A stretch of 21,497 bases of DNA. Source: a virus. The translations under genes were made by a program, and so were the position numbers. Positions 7,972 to 14,395 of the stretch are shown here, in pieces. Numbering within the stretch: position 1 is the first letter of the stretch; each line of letters begins with the position of its first letter. The notes under the pieces are model-generated. The model was not told the DNA's origin. It did no database searches and saw only the letters and a program-made list of their open reading frames with translations. The stretch is from positions 1 to 21,497 of the IMG/VR virus record IMGVR_UViG_3300007516_000184. One strand, 5' to 3'.

Positions 7972-10197
7972 ATGTCAAAAGGAAAAGAATTTTTATCTCA
8001 ACTAAAACTATACACCGATTATTTAAAATGGGATGAATCCCTAAATCGTTATGAAACATGGAATGAAGCGGTTGAAGGAGTATTAAACACCCATACCATG
8101 AAATATGGGGATAAAATACAACCCTATCTTGATGAAGTTATGGAATCATATAAAGAAAAAGAATTCCTAGCTTCTCAAAGAAATCTCCAATTTAGAGGGA
8201 AACATTTACTAAAAAACCATGCTAGGATGTATAACTGTTGTGTTACATATGCCTACTCTCCAGATATTTTTAATAAAGGATTTTTCGTTCTTTTAGCAGG
8301 TACAGGGTTGGGAATATCTCTAAAAAATAAATATGTAAGTTTATTACCTCCATTAGTAAAAAGAGACTCAAAAGAAGCTAAACAGCATATAGTAGAAGAC
8401 TCAGTGGAGGGGTGGTCTGAAGCTTGTAAAGTACTAATATCTTCCTTTTGTTCCCATCCATCATTATATGAAGAATATTTTGGGTATCAAATAAAATTTG
8501 ATTACTCTCTAGTAAGACCCAAAGGGTCTTTGATTTCTGGAGGGTTTAAAGCCCCAGGACCCGAAGGGTTAAAACAAGCTTTAGAAAAAATAGAAAATTT
8601 AATAAATTCTGCTTTAGGAGACAAACTTCAAATTCCCTTTAAATCTATACTAATATATGATATCTTTATGCATTTATCAGATGCGGTGTTGTCAGGTGGA
8701 GTAAGAAGAAGTGCTATGAATATAATAATGGATCAAGACGATACTGATCTAATAAACGCTAAAACGGGAACATGGTATATAGATAACCCTCAAAGAGCTA
8801 GAAGTAATAATTCTGTGGGTCTTCTTAGAGGTAAGTTCTCGAAAGAGGAATTTTTAAATCTAGTTGAAATTAATCAAGGAGATAGTGATTTAGGTTTTGT
8901 TTTCATGTCTCATGAAGATGATATGTTTAATCCATGTTTTGAAATCCAATTCAATTTTTATACCAAAATAAAAAACCTAAACGAATCAGTTTTCCAGTTT
9001 TGCAATTTAAATGAAATAGATGCCCTCTCATGTTCTAACAAAACCAACAACAAGTTTAATGAAGAAACATTTTACAAAATTTGCAGAAATGCTTCTATTG
9101 TTGGGACTTTACAGGCCGGATATACTTCATTCCTTTACTTAGGAAAAGAAACAGAAGAAATAGTAGCTGGAGAGGCTTTATTAGGAGTTTCTATAACGGG
9201 GTGGATGGCTCGACCAGAACTTTTTAATAAGGAAATATTAATTAAAGGGGCTCAAATAGTAAAAGATACTAATAAGGAAGTTGCTGAATTTTTAGGAATT
9301 AACCAAGCGGCTAGATGTACAACAGTAAAACCATCGGGTAATGCTTCTGTGATTTTAAAATCTCCCTCAGGAATCCATCCCGAACATTCCCAAAATTATT
9401 TTAGAATAATGCAGTTAAATAAGGACAGTGAGACGGCTAAATATTTAGAAATACATAATCCCGAAATGTTAGAAGAATCCTCTTGGTCTGCTACAAACAC
9501 CGATTATGTTGTATATTGTCCTTTTGAAAATCCTAAAGGTACCTTATATAAAAGTGAAATGATGGGGGTAAAACATCTAGAACTGATCCGCTTAGTCCAA
9601 AATTCCTGGATTAAAGGAGGAAAAAATAAAGAGCTATGTTATTTACCAGAAACTTCCCATAATGTATCTAATACTATAATCATTGATGATATGAATGAAA
9701 TGACAGATTATATCTTTAAACATCAAAATGAATTCGCTGCCGTATCTTTCTTACCCCAAACAGGGGATAAAGATTATGCTCAAGCCCCATTTACTTCAGT
9801 ACTTACTACTCAAGAGCTAGTTAATAAATATGGAGATGGGGTGATTTTTATGGCAGGGTTAATTGTGGATGGTTTACATTATTTTAATGATAATTTATGG
9901 AAAGCTACACAACACGTCCAAGATAAAAATATGACGATAGAAGGTTCTAGAACCCAAGTCCTTCTTAAAAAAGATTGGATAAGAAGAGTAAAGAAATTTG
10001 CTTCTAATTATTTCAAAAAAGATTTAGAAAAAACTATATATTGTATGAAGGATGTTCATCTATGGCATAAATGGAATCAAATAACCCAAAACATATCTTT
10101 AATAGATTACACTTCAGTATTAACTAAACCTTCATATGCTGATATTGATACTATGGGAAGTATTGCATGTCAAGGATCCTCATGTGAAGTAATATGA
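7972..10197 (+). CDS. nrdJ: Adenosylcobalamin-dependent (class II, monomeric) ribonucleotide reductase
   Basis: 741 aa, almost the length of the Lactobacillus leichmannii ribonucleoside-triphosphate reductase (739 aa). Visible signatures: YNCCVTYAYS (Cys89/Cys90, one of the redox pair), GGVRRSA (242-248), NPCFE with Asn320, thiyl Cys322 and Glu324, Cys344 as the second redox cysteine, and a C-terminal CQGSSC (Cys733, Cys738) matching the swinging dithiol of the family. It reduces ribonucleotides to deoxyribonucleotides for phage DNA synthesis using coenzyme B12, with no separate radical-generating subunit. No ATP cone is seen at the N-terminus. It lies downstream of the replication genes and is probably coupled by ATGA to a tiny ORF at 10194. 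Confidence 0.88.
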   Translation: MSKGKEFLSQLKLYTDYLKWDESLNRYETWNEAVEGVLNTHTMKYGDKIQPYLDEVMESYKEKEFLASQRNLQFRGKHLLKNHARMYNCCVTYAYSPDIFNKGFFVLLAGTGLGISLKNKYVSLLPPLVKRDSKEAKQHIVEDSVEGWSEACKVLISSFCSHPSLYEEYFGYQIKFDYSLVRPKGSLISGGFKAPGPEGLKQALEKIENLINSALGDKLQIPFKSILIYDIFMHLSDAVLSGGVRRSAMNIIMDQDDTDLINAKTGTWYIDNPQRARSNNSVGLLRGKFSKEEFLNLVEINQGDSDLGFVFMSHEDDMFNPCFEIQFNFYTKIKNLNESVFQFCNLNEIDALSCSNKTNNKFNEETFYKICRNASIVGTLQAGYTSFLYLGKETEEIVAGEALLGVSITGWMARPELFNKEILIKGAQIVKDTNKEVAEFLGINQAARCTTVKPSGNASVILKSPSGIHPEHSQNYFRIMQLNKDSETAKYLEIHNPEMLEESSWSATNTDYVVYCPFENPKGTLYKSEMMGVKHLELIRLVQNSWIKGGKNKELCYLPETSHNVSNTIIIDDMNEMTDYIFKHQNEFAAVSFLPQTGDKDYAQAPFTSVLTTQELVNKYGDGVIFMAGLIVDGLHYFNDNLWKATQHVQDKNMTIEGSRTQVLLKKDWIRRVKKFASNYFKKDLEKTIYCMKDVHLWHKWNQITQNISLIDYTSVLTKPSYADIDTMGSIACQGSSCEVI

Positions 10198-10283
10198 TAG
10201 AATATACTTATTTAGGAAAACCTTGTTGGGTTTACACTTTATACCTAACTCAAAAATTACATATGTATAATAAAATAAAATAA
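10194..10283 (+). CDS. Possible 29-aa peptide coupled to the reductase stop
   Basis: An ATG overlaps the reductase stop as ATGA and opens a 29-codon frame (begins MIEYTYLGKPCWVYTL, ends in TAA at 10281-10283). The stop falls inside the A-rich leader of the first tag gene, as if an older gene had been cut off by insertion of the tag cassette. No family is recognised. It may be a truncated remnant rather than a functional peptide. Confidence 0.3.
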   Translation: MIEYTYLGKPCWVYTLYLTQKLHMYNKIK

Positions 10284-10284
10284 A

Positions 10285-10701
10285 ATGGACAATTTCGATT
10301 TAAAAAAATACTTAGTGGAAGGAAAGCTATTAAAAGAAGACAAAAGTGCAACTATTTTAAGTAATCAAATCTTGGATTTTTTAGAATCAAATAAAGTAAT
10401 TACATCTAATGATGCTCAAAGGATACATAAAGAGCTTACTAAATTTTTAGAAGACAAGAATAATATTAAACAACCTGATAATGTAGGAGGTTCTGCGTTA
10501 ACTGAAATAGATTATGATGGGGTTTTAGATTTAAGAGGAGAAAAAAGAGAATTAGAAGATGAAATTGAACAGCTGTTCATTGATATGGAGCAGGAAGCTG
10601 AACCCGAAGGAGGAGAAATAGCTAATAGATATGGTAACGAATTAAATGATTTAGAAGCTCGTTTATATAAGTTCAAAAACAACTGGATCATTACGATATG
10701 A
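10285..10701 (+). CDS. Tagged cassette protein 1 (possible internal head protein)
   Basis: 138 aa. Residues 1-18 are the shared tag MDNFDLKKYLVEGKLLKE. The rest (19-138) is a highly charged, mainly helical payload. It has one segment at about 25-60 (LSNQILDFLESNKVITSNDAQ and following residues) and a second, acidic coiled-coil-like part at about 85-135. DNA coding for residues 38 to about 60 is repeated exactly at 12156-12225. The A-rich leader directly before the ATG is the same as in copies 3 and 4. There is no signal peptide or membrane segment. Function is unknown. The tag contains L-V-E and L-K-E, which fit the L/I-x-E sites of T4-type prohead proteases, so packaging into the head followed by tag removal is a reasonable inference. 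Confidence 0.7.
   Translation: MDNFDLKKYLVEGKLLKEDKSATILSNQILDFLESNKVITSNDAQRIHKELTKFLEDKNNIKQPDNVGGSALTEIDYDGVLDLRGEKRELEDEIEQLFIDMEQEAEPEGGEIANRYGNELNDLEARLYKFKNNWIITI
10397..10466 (+). repeat. 70-bp direct repeat, copy A (inside tagged gene 1)
   Basis: Seventy bases identical to 12156-12225. Here they encode part of the payload of cassette protein 1 (ITSNDAQRIHKELTKFLEDK and following residues). Confidence 0.9.
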
Positions 10702-10736
10702 ATGAATCTAAATCCACAAATTAAAACAAAAATAAA

Positions 10737-11429
10737 ATGAACAATTTCGATTTAAAAAAGTATTTAGCTGAAGGTAGGCTATTAAAAGAAAATGCACCGG
10801 GATACGACACCCGAAAACAAGGTGAAGCTTTACCAACATTAGAAAATGTTAAAGCAGCTTACGAAGCTAAAAACAAAATTAAAGAAAACATAGATGATTA
10901 CATTGTAGATCAAAATTCTAAATATCTTACTGATCAGATTGAGGATGATATGATGAATAGTGAATTTGAAAGTAAAGAAGATATTAACCTATTTATAGAT
11001 AGCATCATTGAGGGGGTTAACAAATTAAGAGATAAAAAACTTAAAGAGTTCGGTGGTGATAAGTCAGATGATTTCATCAACCCTGGAAATACCATTGGAC
11101 GAGATAAAGAAAGAGATGAAGAATTTCTTAATATAAAAGAAGATAGTGGAGACATTGAAAAATTAAAAGCTGCATATAAAGAATTATATCTTAAATACCC
11201 AAATAATGCTAAAAGGGCAGGATTTGAACATAAGAGTTTTTTAGATAATGATCGATATGAAGAATTATATTTCCATTCAGATTGGCCTAGAGAATTTAGA
11301 CATGAAGATGAATATGATGGTATGGCCCACAAATACCAACAAATCATAAGAGATGTTGAAGATTGGGAGGGGGAAGTAGACAAATTGTTTACTAAGTTTA
11401 ATGTTCCTTTTAACTCACATGCCGGTTAA
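10737..11429 (+). CDS. Tagged cassette protein 2 (possible internal head protein)
   Basis: 230 aa, the longest member. It begins with the most diverged tag (MNNFDLKKYLAEGRLLKE), in which the L-x-E sites are kept (L-A-E, L-K-E). The payload starts APGYDTRKQGEALPTLENVK and is rich in Glu, Lys and Asp, with predicted helical stretches at about 35-125 and 138-225. The YHS-like aromatic patch at about 175-190 is not a motif I recognise. No catalytic motif is evident. It is separated from gene 1 by 35 nt and from gene 3 by 17 nt, with no promoter box between, so the set is probably one transcript. The minus-strand open frame opposite it is a compositional shadow. Confidence 0.7.
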   Translation: MNNFDLKKYLAEGRLLKENAPGYDTRKQGEALPTLENVKAAYEAKNKIKENIDDYIVDQNSKYLTDQIEDDMMNSEFESKEDINLFIDSIIEGVNKLRDKKLKEFGGDKSDDFINPGNTIGRDKERDEEFLNIKEDSGDIEKLKAAYKELYLKYPNNAKRAGFEHKSFLDNDRYEELYFHSDWPREFRHEDEYDGMAHKYQQIIRDVEDWEGEVDKLFTKFNVPFNSHAG

Positions 11430-11446
11430 AAATAAAATAAAATAAA

Positions 11447-11731
11447 ATGGACAATTTCGATTTAAAAAAGTACTTAGTAGAAGGGAAGCTATTAAAAGAG
11501 GAAAACAAACCAGAACCTAAATTCAAAATTGGTGATAAAGTTACAACAACACCCCAATCAGGTCTAGGTAAAGGTTTTAAGGGTATTATTTGGGATGTTT
11601 ACATGAATGAACCTGAAAATCTAGAAATAAAAGATGGTGAGTATGTTTATGTTGTTGAACATGATAATTATAGAGGAAATATGGTAATGAGTTATAGAGT
11701 AAAAGAATCAGATTTAATAAATATAGTATAA
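11447..11731 (+). CDS. Tagged cassette protein 3 with SH3-like small beta domain
   Basis: 94 aa. After the tag and a short linker (ENKPEP), the payload of about 70 residues begins KFKIGDKVTTTPQ, followed by GKGFKGIIWDVY and ends YRVKESDLINIV. This order of beta strands (a KVGDKV opening, a G-rich turn, a terminal V...DL.. strand) is typical of small SH3/KOW-like barrels, which bind nucleic acid or peptides. The fold is inferred from pattern only. The payload is unrelated to those of its neighbours. Lying only 10 nt before gene 4, it is cotranscribed with it. Confidence 0.68.
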   Translation: MDNFDLKKYLVEGKLLKEENKPEPKFKIGDKVTTTPQSGLGKGFKGIIWDVYMNEPENLEIKDGEYVYVVEHDNYRGNMVMSYRVKESDLINIV

Positions 11732-11741
11732 ATAAAATAAA

Positions 11742-12158
11742 ATGGACAATTTCGATTTAAAAAAGTACTTAGTGGAAGGAAAGCTATTAAAAGAAAATAT
11801 GGATCTTGAAATCTACGACCAATCCGTAGAATTAACAGCTGATTCTGGTGATTATAATGGTGAAATAAAAGATGGTAAAGTATCATTTTCAGTAGTATAT
11901 GATGATGAAGATGATAGAGATGGAATGGAATTTGATGAAGATAACTGGAAAGATATATTAGGTCTAGATCATGCATTCACAAAAATATCAAGTCAAATAC
12001 CTACTGAAGTTGAAGCATTAGGTGATTATGTTATGATTACCGTAGATTTAGAAGATCTTAAAGGAATGATTGGTAGGGAAAATGAGGATTTTAAAGATTC
12101 AGAAGAGGGTGAATATCAAGCTTCATTAGATAGACTTAGAACAATTGATAGGCCTTAA
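11742..12158 (+). CDS. Tagged cassette protein 4, strongly acidic
   Basis: 138 aa. The tag is identical in protein to copies 1 and 3. The payload starts MDLEIYDQSVELTADSGDYN and is very acidic (DDEDDRDGMEFDEDNW near residues 65-80), with alternating beta-type segments and a helical C-terminus. Such acidity is common in DNA-mimic or scaffold-like phage proteins, but I see no family motif. The TAA stop (12156-12158) is made from the first bases of the 70-bp repeat, so the present C-terminus was probably set by a recombination event. Confidence 0.68.
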   Translation: MDNFDLKKYLVEGKLLKENMDLEIYDQSVELTADSGDYNGEIKDGKVSFSVVYDDEDDRDGMEFDEDNWKDILGLDHAFTKISSQIPTEVEALGDYVMITVDLEDLKGMIGRENEDFKDSEEGEYQASLDRLRTIDRP

Positions 12159-12225
12159 TTACATCTAATGATGCTCAAAGGATACATAAAGAGCTTACTA
12201 AATTTTTAGAAGACAAGAATAATAT
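12156..12225 (+). repeat. 70-bp direct repeat, copy B
   Basis: Perfect copy of 10397-10466, located at the 3' end of tagged gene 4 and beyond. Confidence 0.9.
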
Positions 12226-12230
12226 CCAAT
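12156..12230 (+). pseudogene. Relic of a cassette payload
   Basis: Read in the frame used by tagged gene 1, this stretch encodes the same residues (ITSNDAQRIHKELTKFLEDK, then NNI) but then ends with Q and a stop (TAA, 12228-12230). It has no tag or start codon. It looks like the tail of a former tagged gene whose payload shared this segment. Confidence 0.6.
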
Positions 12231-12301
12231 AAGCAGGTAATACAATAGGTGAAGGTGTTTGGGGGTATAAAATAAGAAACACATAAAATAATTGAAGTAT
12301 A

Positions 12302-12568
12302 ATGGAAGAACTAAACACATTTAGAAAATATTTAAATGAGAACCAAAATCAATTTCAAGTTGTTTTTTATGGTAATGGTGAAGAGGCTAAGTACTCCCAA
12401 ATCTTTAATTCTAAAAGGGAATCTATATCGTTTGCTAATGGACAAGAATGGGATGAACAAGTAGAAGTATATAAAGATGGAGATTATAGATATGAAACCA
12501 AATATCATTATCATAACCCAGAGGATGAGGAAAATTATAATGAATATGAAATAATAGAGTTAAGCTAA
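12302..12568 (+). CDS. Small acidic protein with a divergent tag-like N-terminus
   Basis: 88 aa. The start MEELNTFRKYLNEN resembles the cassette tag in the core pattern F-x-K/R-K-Y-L-x-E and also holds an L-x-E site. The rest (QFQVVFYGNGEEAKYSQIF, then GDYRYETKYHYHNPEDEENY) is rich in Tyr, Glu and Asp and probably a small beta-sheet domain. It lies after the relic, 143 nt from tagged gene 4, and ends just before a terminator. It may be an older member of the same set. No function is assigned. Confidence 0.62.
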   Translation: MEELNTFRKYLNENQNQFQVVFYGNGEEAKYSQIFNSKRESISFANGQEWDEQVEVYKDGDYRYETKYHYHNPEDEENYNEYEIIELS

Positions 12569-12600
12569 AATCTGACAAAACATATTAAAATAAATTATAT

Positions 12601-12632
12601 TCCTAATCTCAGGAATCTTATTAGGATTTTTT
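12601..12632 (+). terminator. Intrinsic terminator after the tagged cassette
   Basis: TCCTAAT at 12601-12607 is the exact reverse complement of ATTAGGA at 12620-12626. The 7-bp stem encloses a 12-nt loop and is followed by six T at 12627-12632. It closes the transcript of the tagged cassette and separates it from the lysis and membrane module. Confidence 0.6.
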
Positions 12633-12635
12633 AAA

Positions 12636-12740
12636 ATGTATTTCCTTTCAGGAGTTGCTATAGGAATCTTTTTAGGACTCAATAAAGATATATTTAAACC
12701 ATCAAACGATGAAACAACACCAACCAACCCCTCCATCTAA
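12636..12740 (+). CDS. Small single-span membrane peptide
   Basis: 34 aa, beginning MYFLSGVAIGIFLGLNKD, then a polar threonine- and proline-rich tail. The hydrophobic stretch at residues 2-15 would span or dip into the membrane. It starts 4 nt after the terminator's T run and overlaps the next gene (12709) by 32 nt in another frame. The same frame stays open and hydrophobic upstream across the terminator but has no usual start codon. It might be a small lysis regulator or a phage microprotein. It is too short for confident assignment. Confidence 0.35.
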   Translation: MYFLSGVAIGIFLGLNKDIFKPSNDETTPTNPSI

Positions 12741-13044
12741 ATGGAATAGTACTCGATTAGTTATAGCCCTTACTTGTATATTATATATAGGTTGGGTAAC
12801 TTACATAGCAGAATATAAAGACTGGCCAGAAGTGATCCACACCGCTTTATATGCTATAGCAGCTATAGGGGGAGGGTATATAGGTTTAAATACTTTTAGT
12901 CGTGGGGGTATGATGGGAGGAGGAGTAATGAATGCTTTAGGAGGAATGGGGGGTCAAGCTATAAACATAGTCAACCAAACTAGATATAAAAACGAAACCC
13001 CGGGATTTGAGGATGAATCTGACCCTGAAGATATCCCACTATAA
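12709..13044 (+). CDS. Two-span membrane protein, holin candidate
   Basis: 111 aa. After a polar N-terminus there are two hydrophobic segments (about 17-35, LVIALTCILYIGWVTYIA, and about 45-62, LYAIAAIGGGYIGL) joined by a short charged loop (EYKDWPE). A glycine/methionine-rich stretch and an acidic tail (DESDPEDIPL) follow. The size, hairpin topology and position 58 nt before an amidase endolysin suggest a holin. The long glycine-rich C-terminus is unusual for a holin, and a virion-associated membrane protein is the alternative. TATATTTA at 12689-12696 lies just upstream but without a TTTG partner. Confidence 0.6.
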   Translation: MKQHQPTPPSKWNSTRLVIALTCILYIGWVTYIAEYKDWPEVIHTALYAIAAIGGGYIGLNTFSRGGMMGGGVMNALGGMGGQAINIVNQTRYKNETPGFEDESDPEDIPL

Positions 13045-13102
13045 AAACTAAAAACCAAAACAATCAAATCAGTAAGAATAGATAACCAATAAAAAATAAA
13101 TT

Positions 13103-13579
13103 ATGCCTATAAATTTCGGAAGACCTATAAATCGTATAGTACTTCATTGTACCGCTACTTCCCAAAAGGCTACAGTAGATAGTATCATAAACTATTGGTC
13201 TAAGGTTCTAAAATGGAAGCATGTAGGATATCATTATATAATAGGAGTAAATGGGGAAAGACATATCTTATCTAATTTAAAATCCCCAACAAATGGGGTT
13301 AAAAATTATAATTGGGATTCAGTTCATATTTCATATATAGGGGGGGCTAGAGGAGATGATAGAACTGACGCTCAAAAAGCAGAATTAGAAAATCTTCTTT
13401 TAGAATTGGTTTCACCAGATATTTTAGGTATATTACCTGTTGTAGGTCATAGGGATTTATCCCCAGACCTAGATAGAAACGGAATTATAACCCCAAATGA
13501 ATGGGTTAAGTTATGTCCTTCATTTGATGTTAATAAATGGTTAAAGGAAATTAATTTTTATAACAAGATAATAAAATGA
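13103..13579 (+). CDS. N-acetylmuramoyl-L-alanine amidase (T7 lysozyme-like endolysin)
   Basis: 158 aa Amidase_2 family enzyme that cuts the MurNAc-L-alanine bond of peptidoglycan. Zinc ligands are in place: His15 (LHCTAT), His116 (GHRDLSPD) and Cys138 (KLCPSFDV). Lys136 lies two residues before the cysteine, matching Lys128/Cys130 of T7 lysozyme, and a tyrosine pair (GYHY, 42-45) matches the T7 Tyr46 region. The length is close to T7 lysozyme (151 aa). There is no signal peptide, so release through a holin is expected, fitting the preceding membrane gene. It overlaps the next gene by 4 nt (ATGA). Confidence 0.9.
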   Translation: MPINFGRPINRIVLHCTATSQKATVDSIINYWSKVLKWKHVGYHYIIGVNGERHILSNLKSPTNGVKNYNWDSVHISYIGGARGDDRTDAQKAELENLLLELVSPDILGILPVVGHRDLSPDLDRNGIITPNEWVKLCPSFDVNKWLKEINFYNKIIK

Positions 13580-13968
13580 CAAGTAATAATTGGTATTATA
13601 AAATACCCATTGAAATACGGTTAATAATTATAGGGATTATAATCTTTACAGGATGGTCATATTTATCTCCCAAACCTCAATCCTCAAAACTTCAAGACCA
13701 AATCCAAGAACTGAATAATCAGATAGAAATAAATTCTAAATGGATATATGAAGTTGATAGTATATTAAAAACTTCAGAGGATTTATCTATTTCTGTCAAA
13801 GACCAAAACTCCGAAATACAATCTTCAATTAAACAAACTCAAAAGAAAAGAAATGACATTCTTAAGAAAGATATTAATAACATTGGTTCTTATTCTGATA
13901 GGGAACGTGACGCTCTTTGGGCAAAAATCTCAACTTCTCCCAACTACACCCTTACCCCAAAGGAATGA
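13576..13968 (+). CDS. Membrane-anchored coiled-coil protein, i-spanin-like
   Basis: 130 aa. One N-terminal membrane segment (about residues 11-29, IEIRLIIIGIIIFTGWSYL) is followed by a long polar helical region (about 38-105) with heptad-like spacing (LQDQIQELNNQIEI). This topology, together with translational coupling to the amidase, is that of an inner-membrane spanin (Rz-like) that fuses inner and outer membranes in the last lysis step. The last 116 bp are also read in another frame by the following gene, as in many Rz/Rz1 pairs. The spanin role is inferred from architecture; sequence families of spanins are highly diverse. Confidence 0.62.
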   Translation: MTSNNWYYKIPIEIRLIIIGIIIFTGWSYLSPKPQSSKLQDQIQELNNQIEINSKWIYEVDSILKTSEDLSISVKDQNSEIQSSIKQTQKKRNDILKKDINNIGSYSDRERDALWAKISTSPNYTLTPKE

Positions 13969-14395
13969 TACTATAGGGGCTATAGTAATAAATTACTACC
14001 CTATAGATTATTCTCTCATGCCAGAAAGAATTACCTTAAATGGACGGAAGATGGTTGTCTTTACCCCCCTTCAAGAAGAACAACTTTTGATAAACCAAGG
14101 ATATTCTGAATATTACAAAGGAAGTTTATTAGAATTTGTAGAAGCTAACAGTAAAAATATAGCCCTTATAGATACCCTCTTAGGTAATACTGAAGTATTA
14201 GAAAATTATTTACTATATGGTTCTAAATATCTTAAGAACACTCAATCGGGGTGGGTTAAAGGAATAGAACTTGCCGAAAAATTTGACAAGAAAAACAAAA
14301 ACAAAAATATAACCATAGTTCTCATAGGAACAGGAAGTTTCCTAGTAGGAACTTATTGTGGTATTAAAATATACCAATTAATACAAACCCCATAA
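13853..14395 (+). CDS. Exported protein with C-terminal membrane anchor, overlapping spanin-like partner
   Basis: 180 aa. The N-terminus MTFLRKILITLVLILIGNVT followed by LFGQK is a convincing signal peptide, and a second membrane segment lies at about 152-174 (ITIVLIGTGSFLVGTYCGIK). Between them is a soluble domain of about 120 residues. The first 39 codons lie inside the preceding gene in a different frame. A signal sequence is unlikely to arise by chance in an alternative frame, so I accept this start. No lipobox cysteine is present, so it is not a typical lipoprotein o-spanin. An N-terminal export signal plus C-terminal anchor resembles a u-spanin arrangement. The stop and the next start share a base (TAATG). 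Confidence 0.62.
   Translation: MTFLRKILITLVLILIGNVTLFGQKSQLLPTTPLPQRNDTIGAIVINYYPIDYSLMPERITLNGRKMVVFTPLQEEQLLINQGYSEYYKGSLLEFVEANSKNIALIDTLLGNTEVLENYLLYGSKYLKNTQSGWVKGIELAEKFDKKNKNKNITIVLIGTGSFLVGTYCGIKIYQLIQTP

Larger units (their letters stand above)
10285..11795 (+). repeat. Four dispersed copies of a 54-bp start-codon tag repeat
   Basis: Copies lie at 10285-10338, 10737-10790, 11447-11500 and 11742-11795, each being the first 18 codons of a different gene. Copies 1 and 4 differ at 1 of 54 bases, 3 and 4 at 3, and 2 and 4 at 6. An A-rich leader (AATAAAATAAA type) precedes the ATG in copies 1, 3 and 4. Downstream of the repeat the sequences are unrelated. Confidence 0.9.

Noticed and set aside
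10217-10233. AAACCT/GGGTTT hairpin after the reductase as a terminator
   Set aside because: A six-pair stem including one G-T pair and no T run after it; not convincing.
10934-11383. Long minus-strand open frame (149 codons) opposite tagged gene 2
   Set aside because: Its Ser/Leu-rich translation is the mirror of Glu/Asp/Lys-rich codons on the + strand, and it has no leader or promoter.
10285-11795. Tag repeats as an insertion sequence or retroelement-type diversity generator
   Set aside because: No transposase, reverse transcriptase, inverted repeats or template repeat in the window. The repeats begin at start codons and stay in frame, which fits a shared protein signal better.
12689-12696. 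TATATTTA box before the holin candidate as a promoter
   Set aside because: The position 20 nt upstream reads AATC instead of TTTG/ATTG, and in DNA this AT-rich the box alone is not sufficient.
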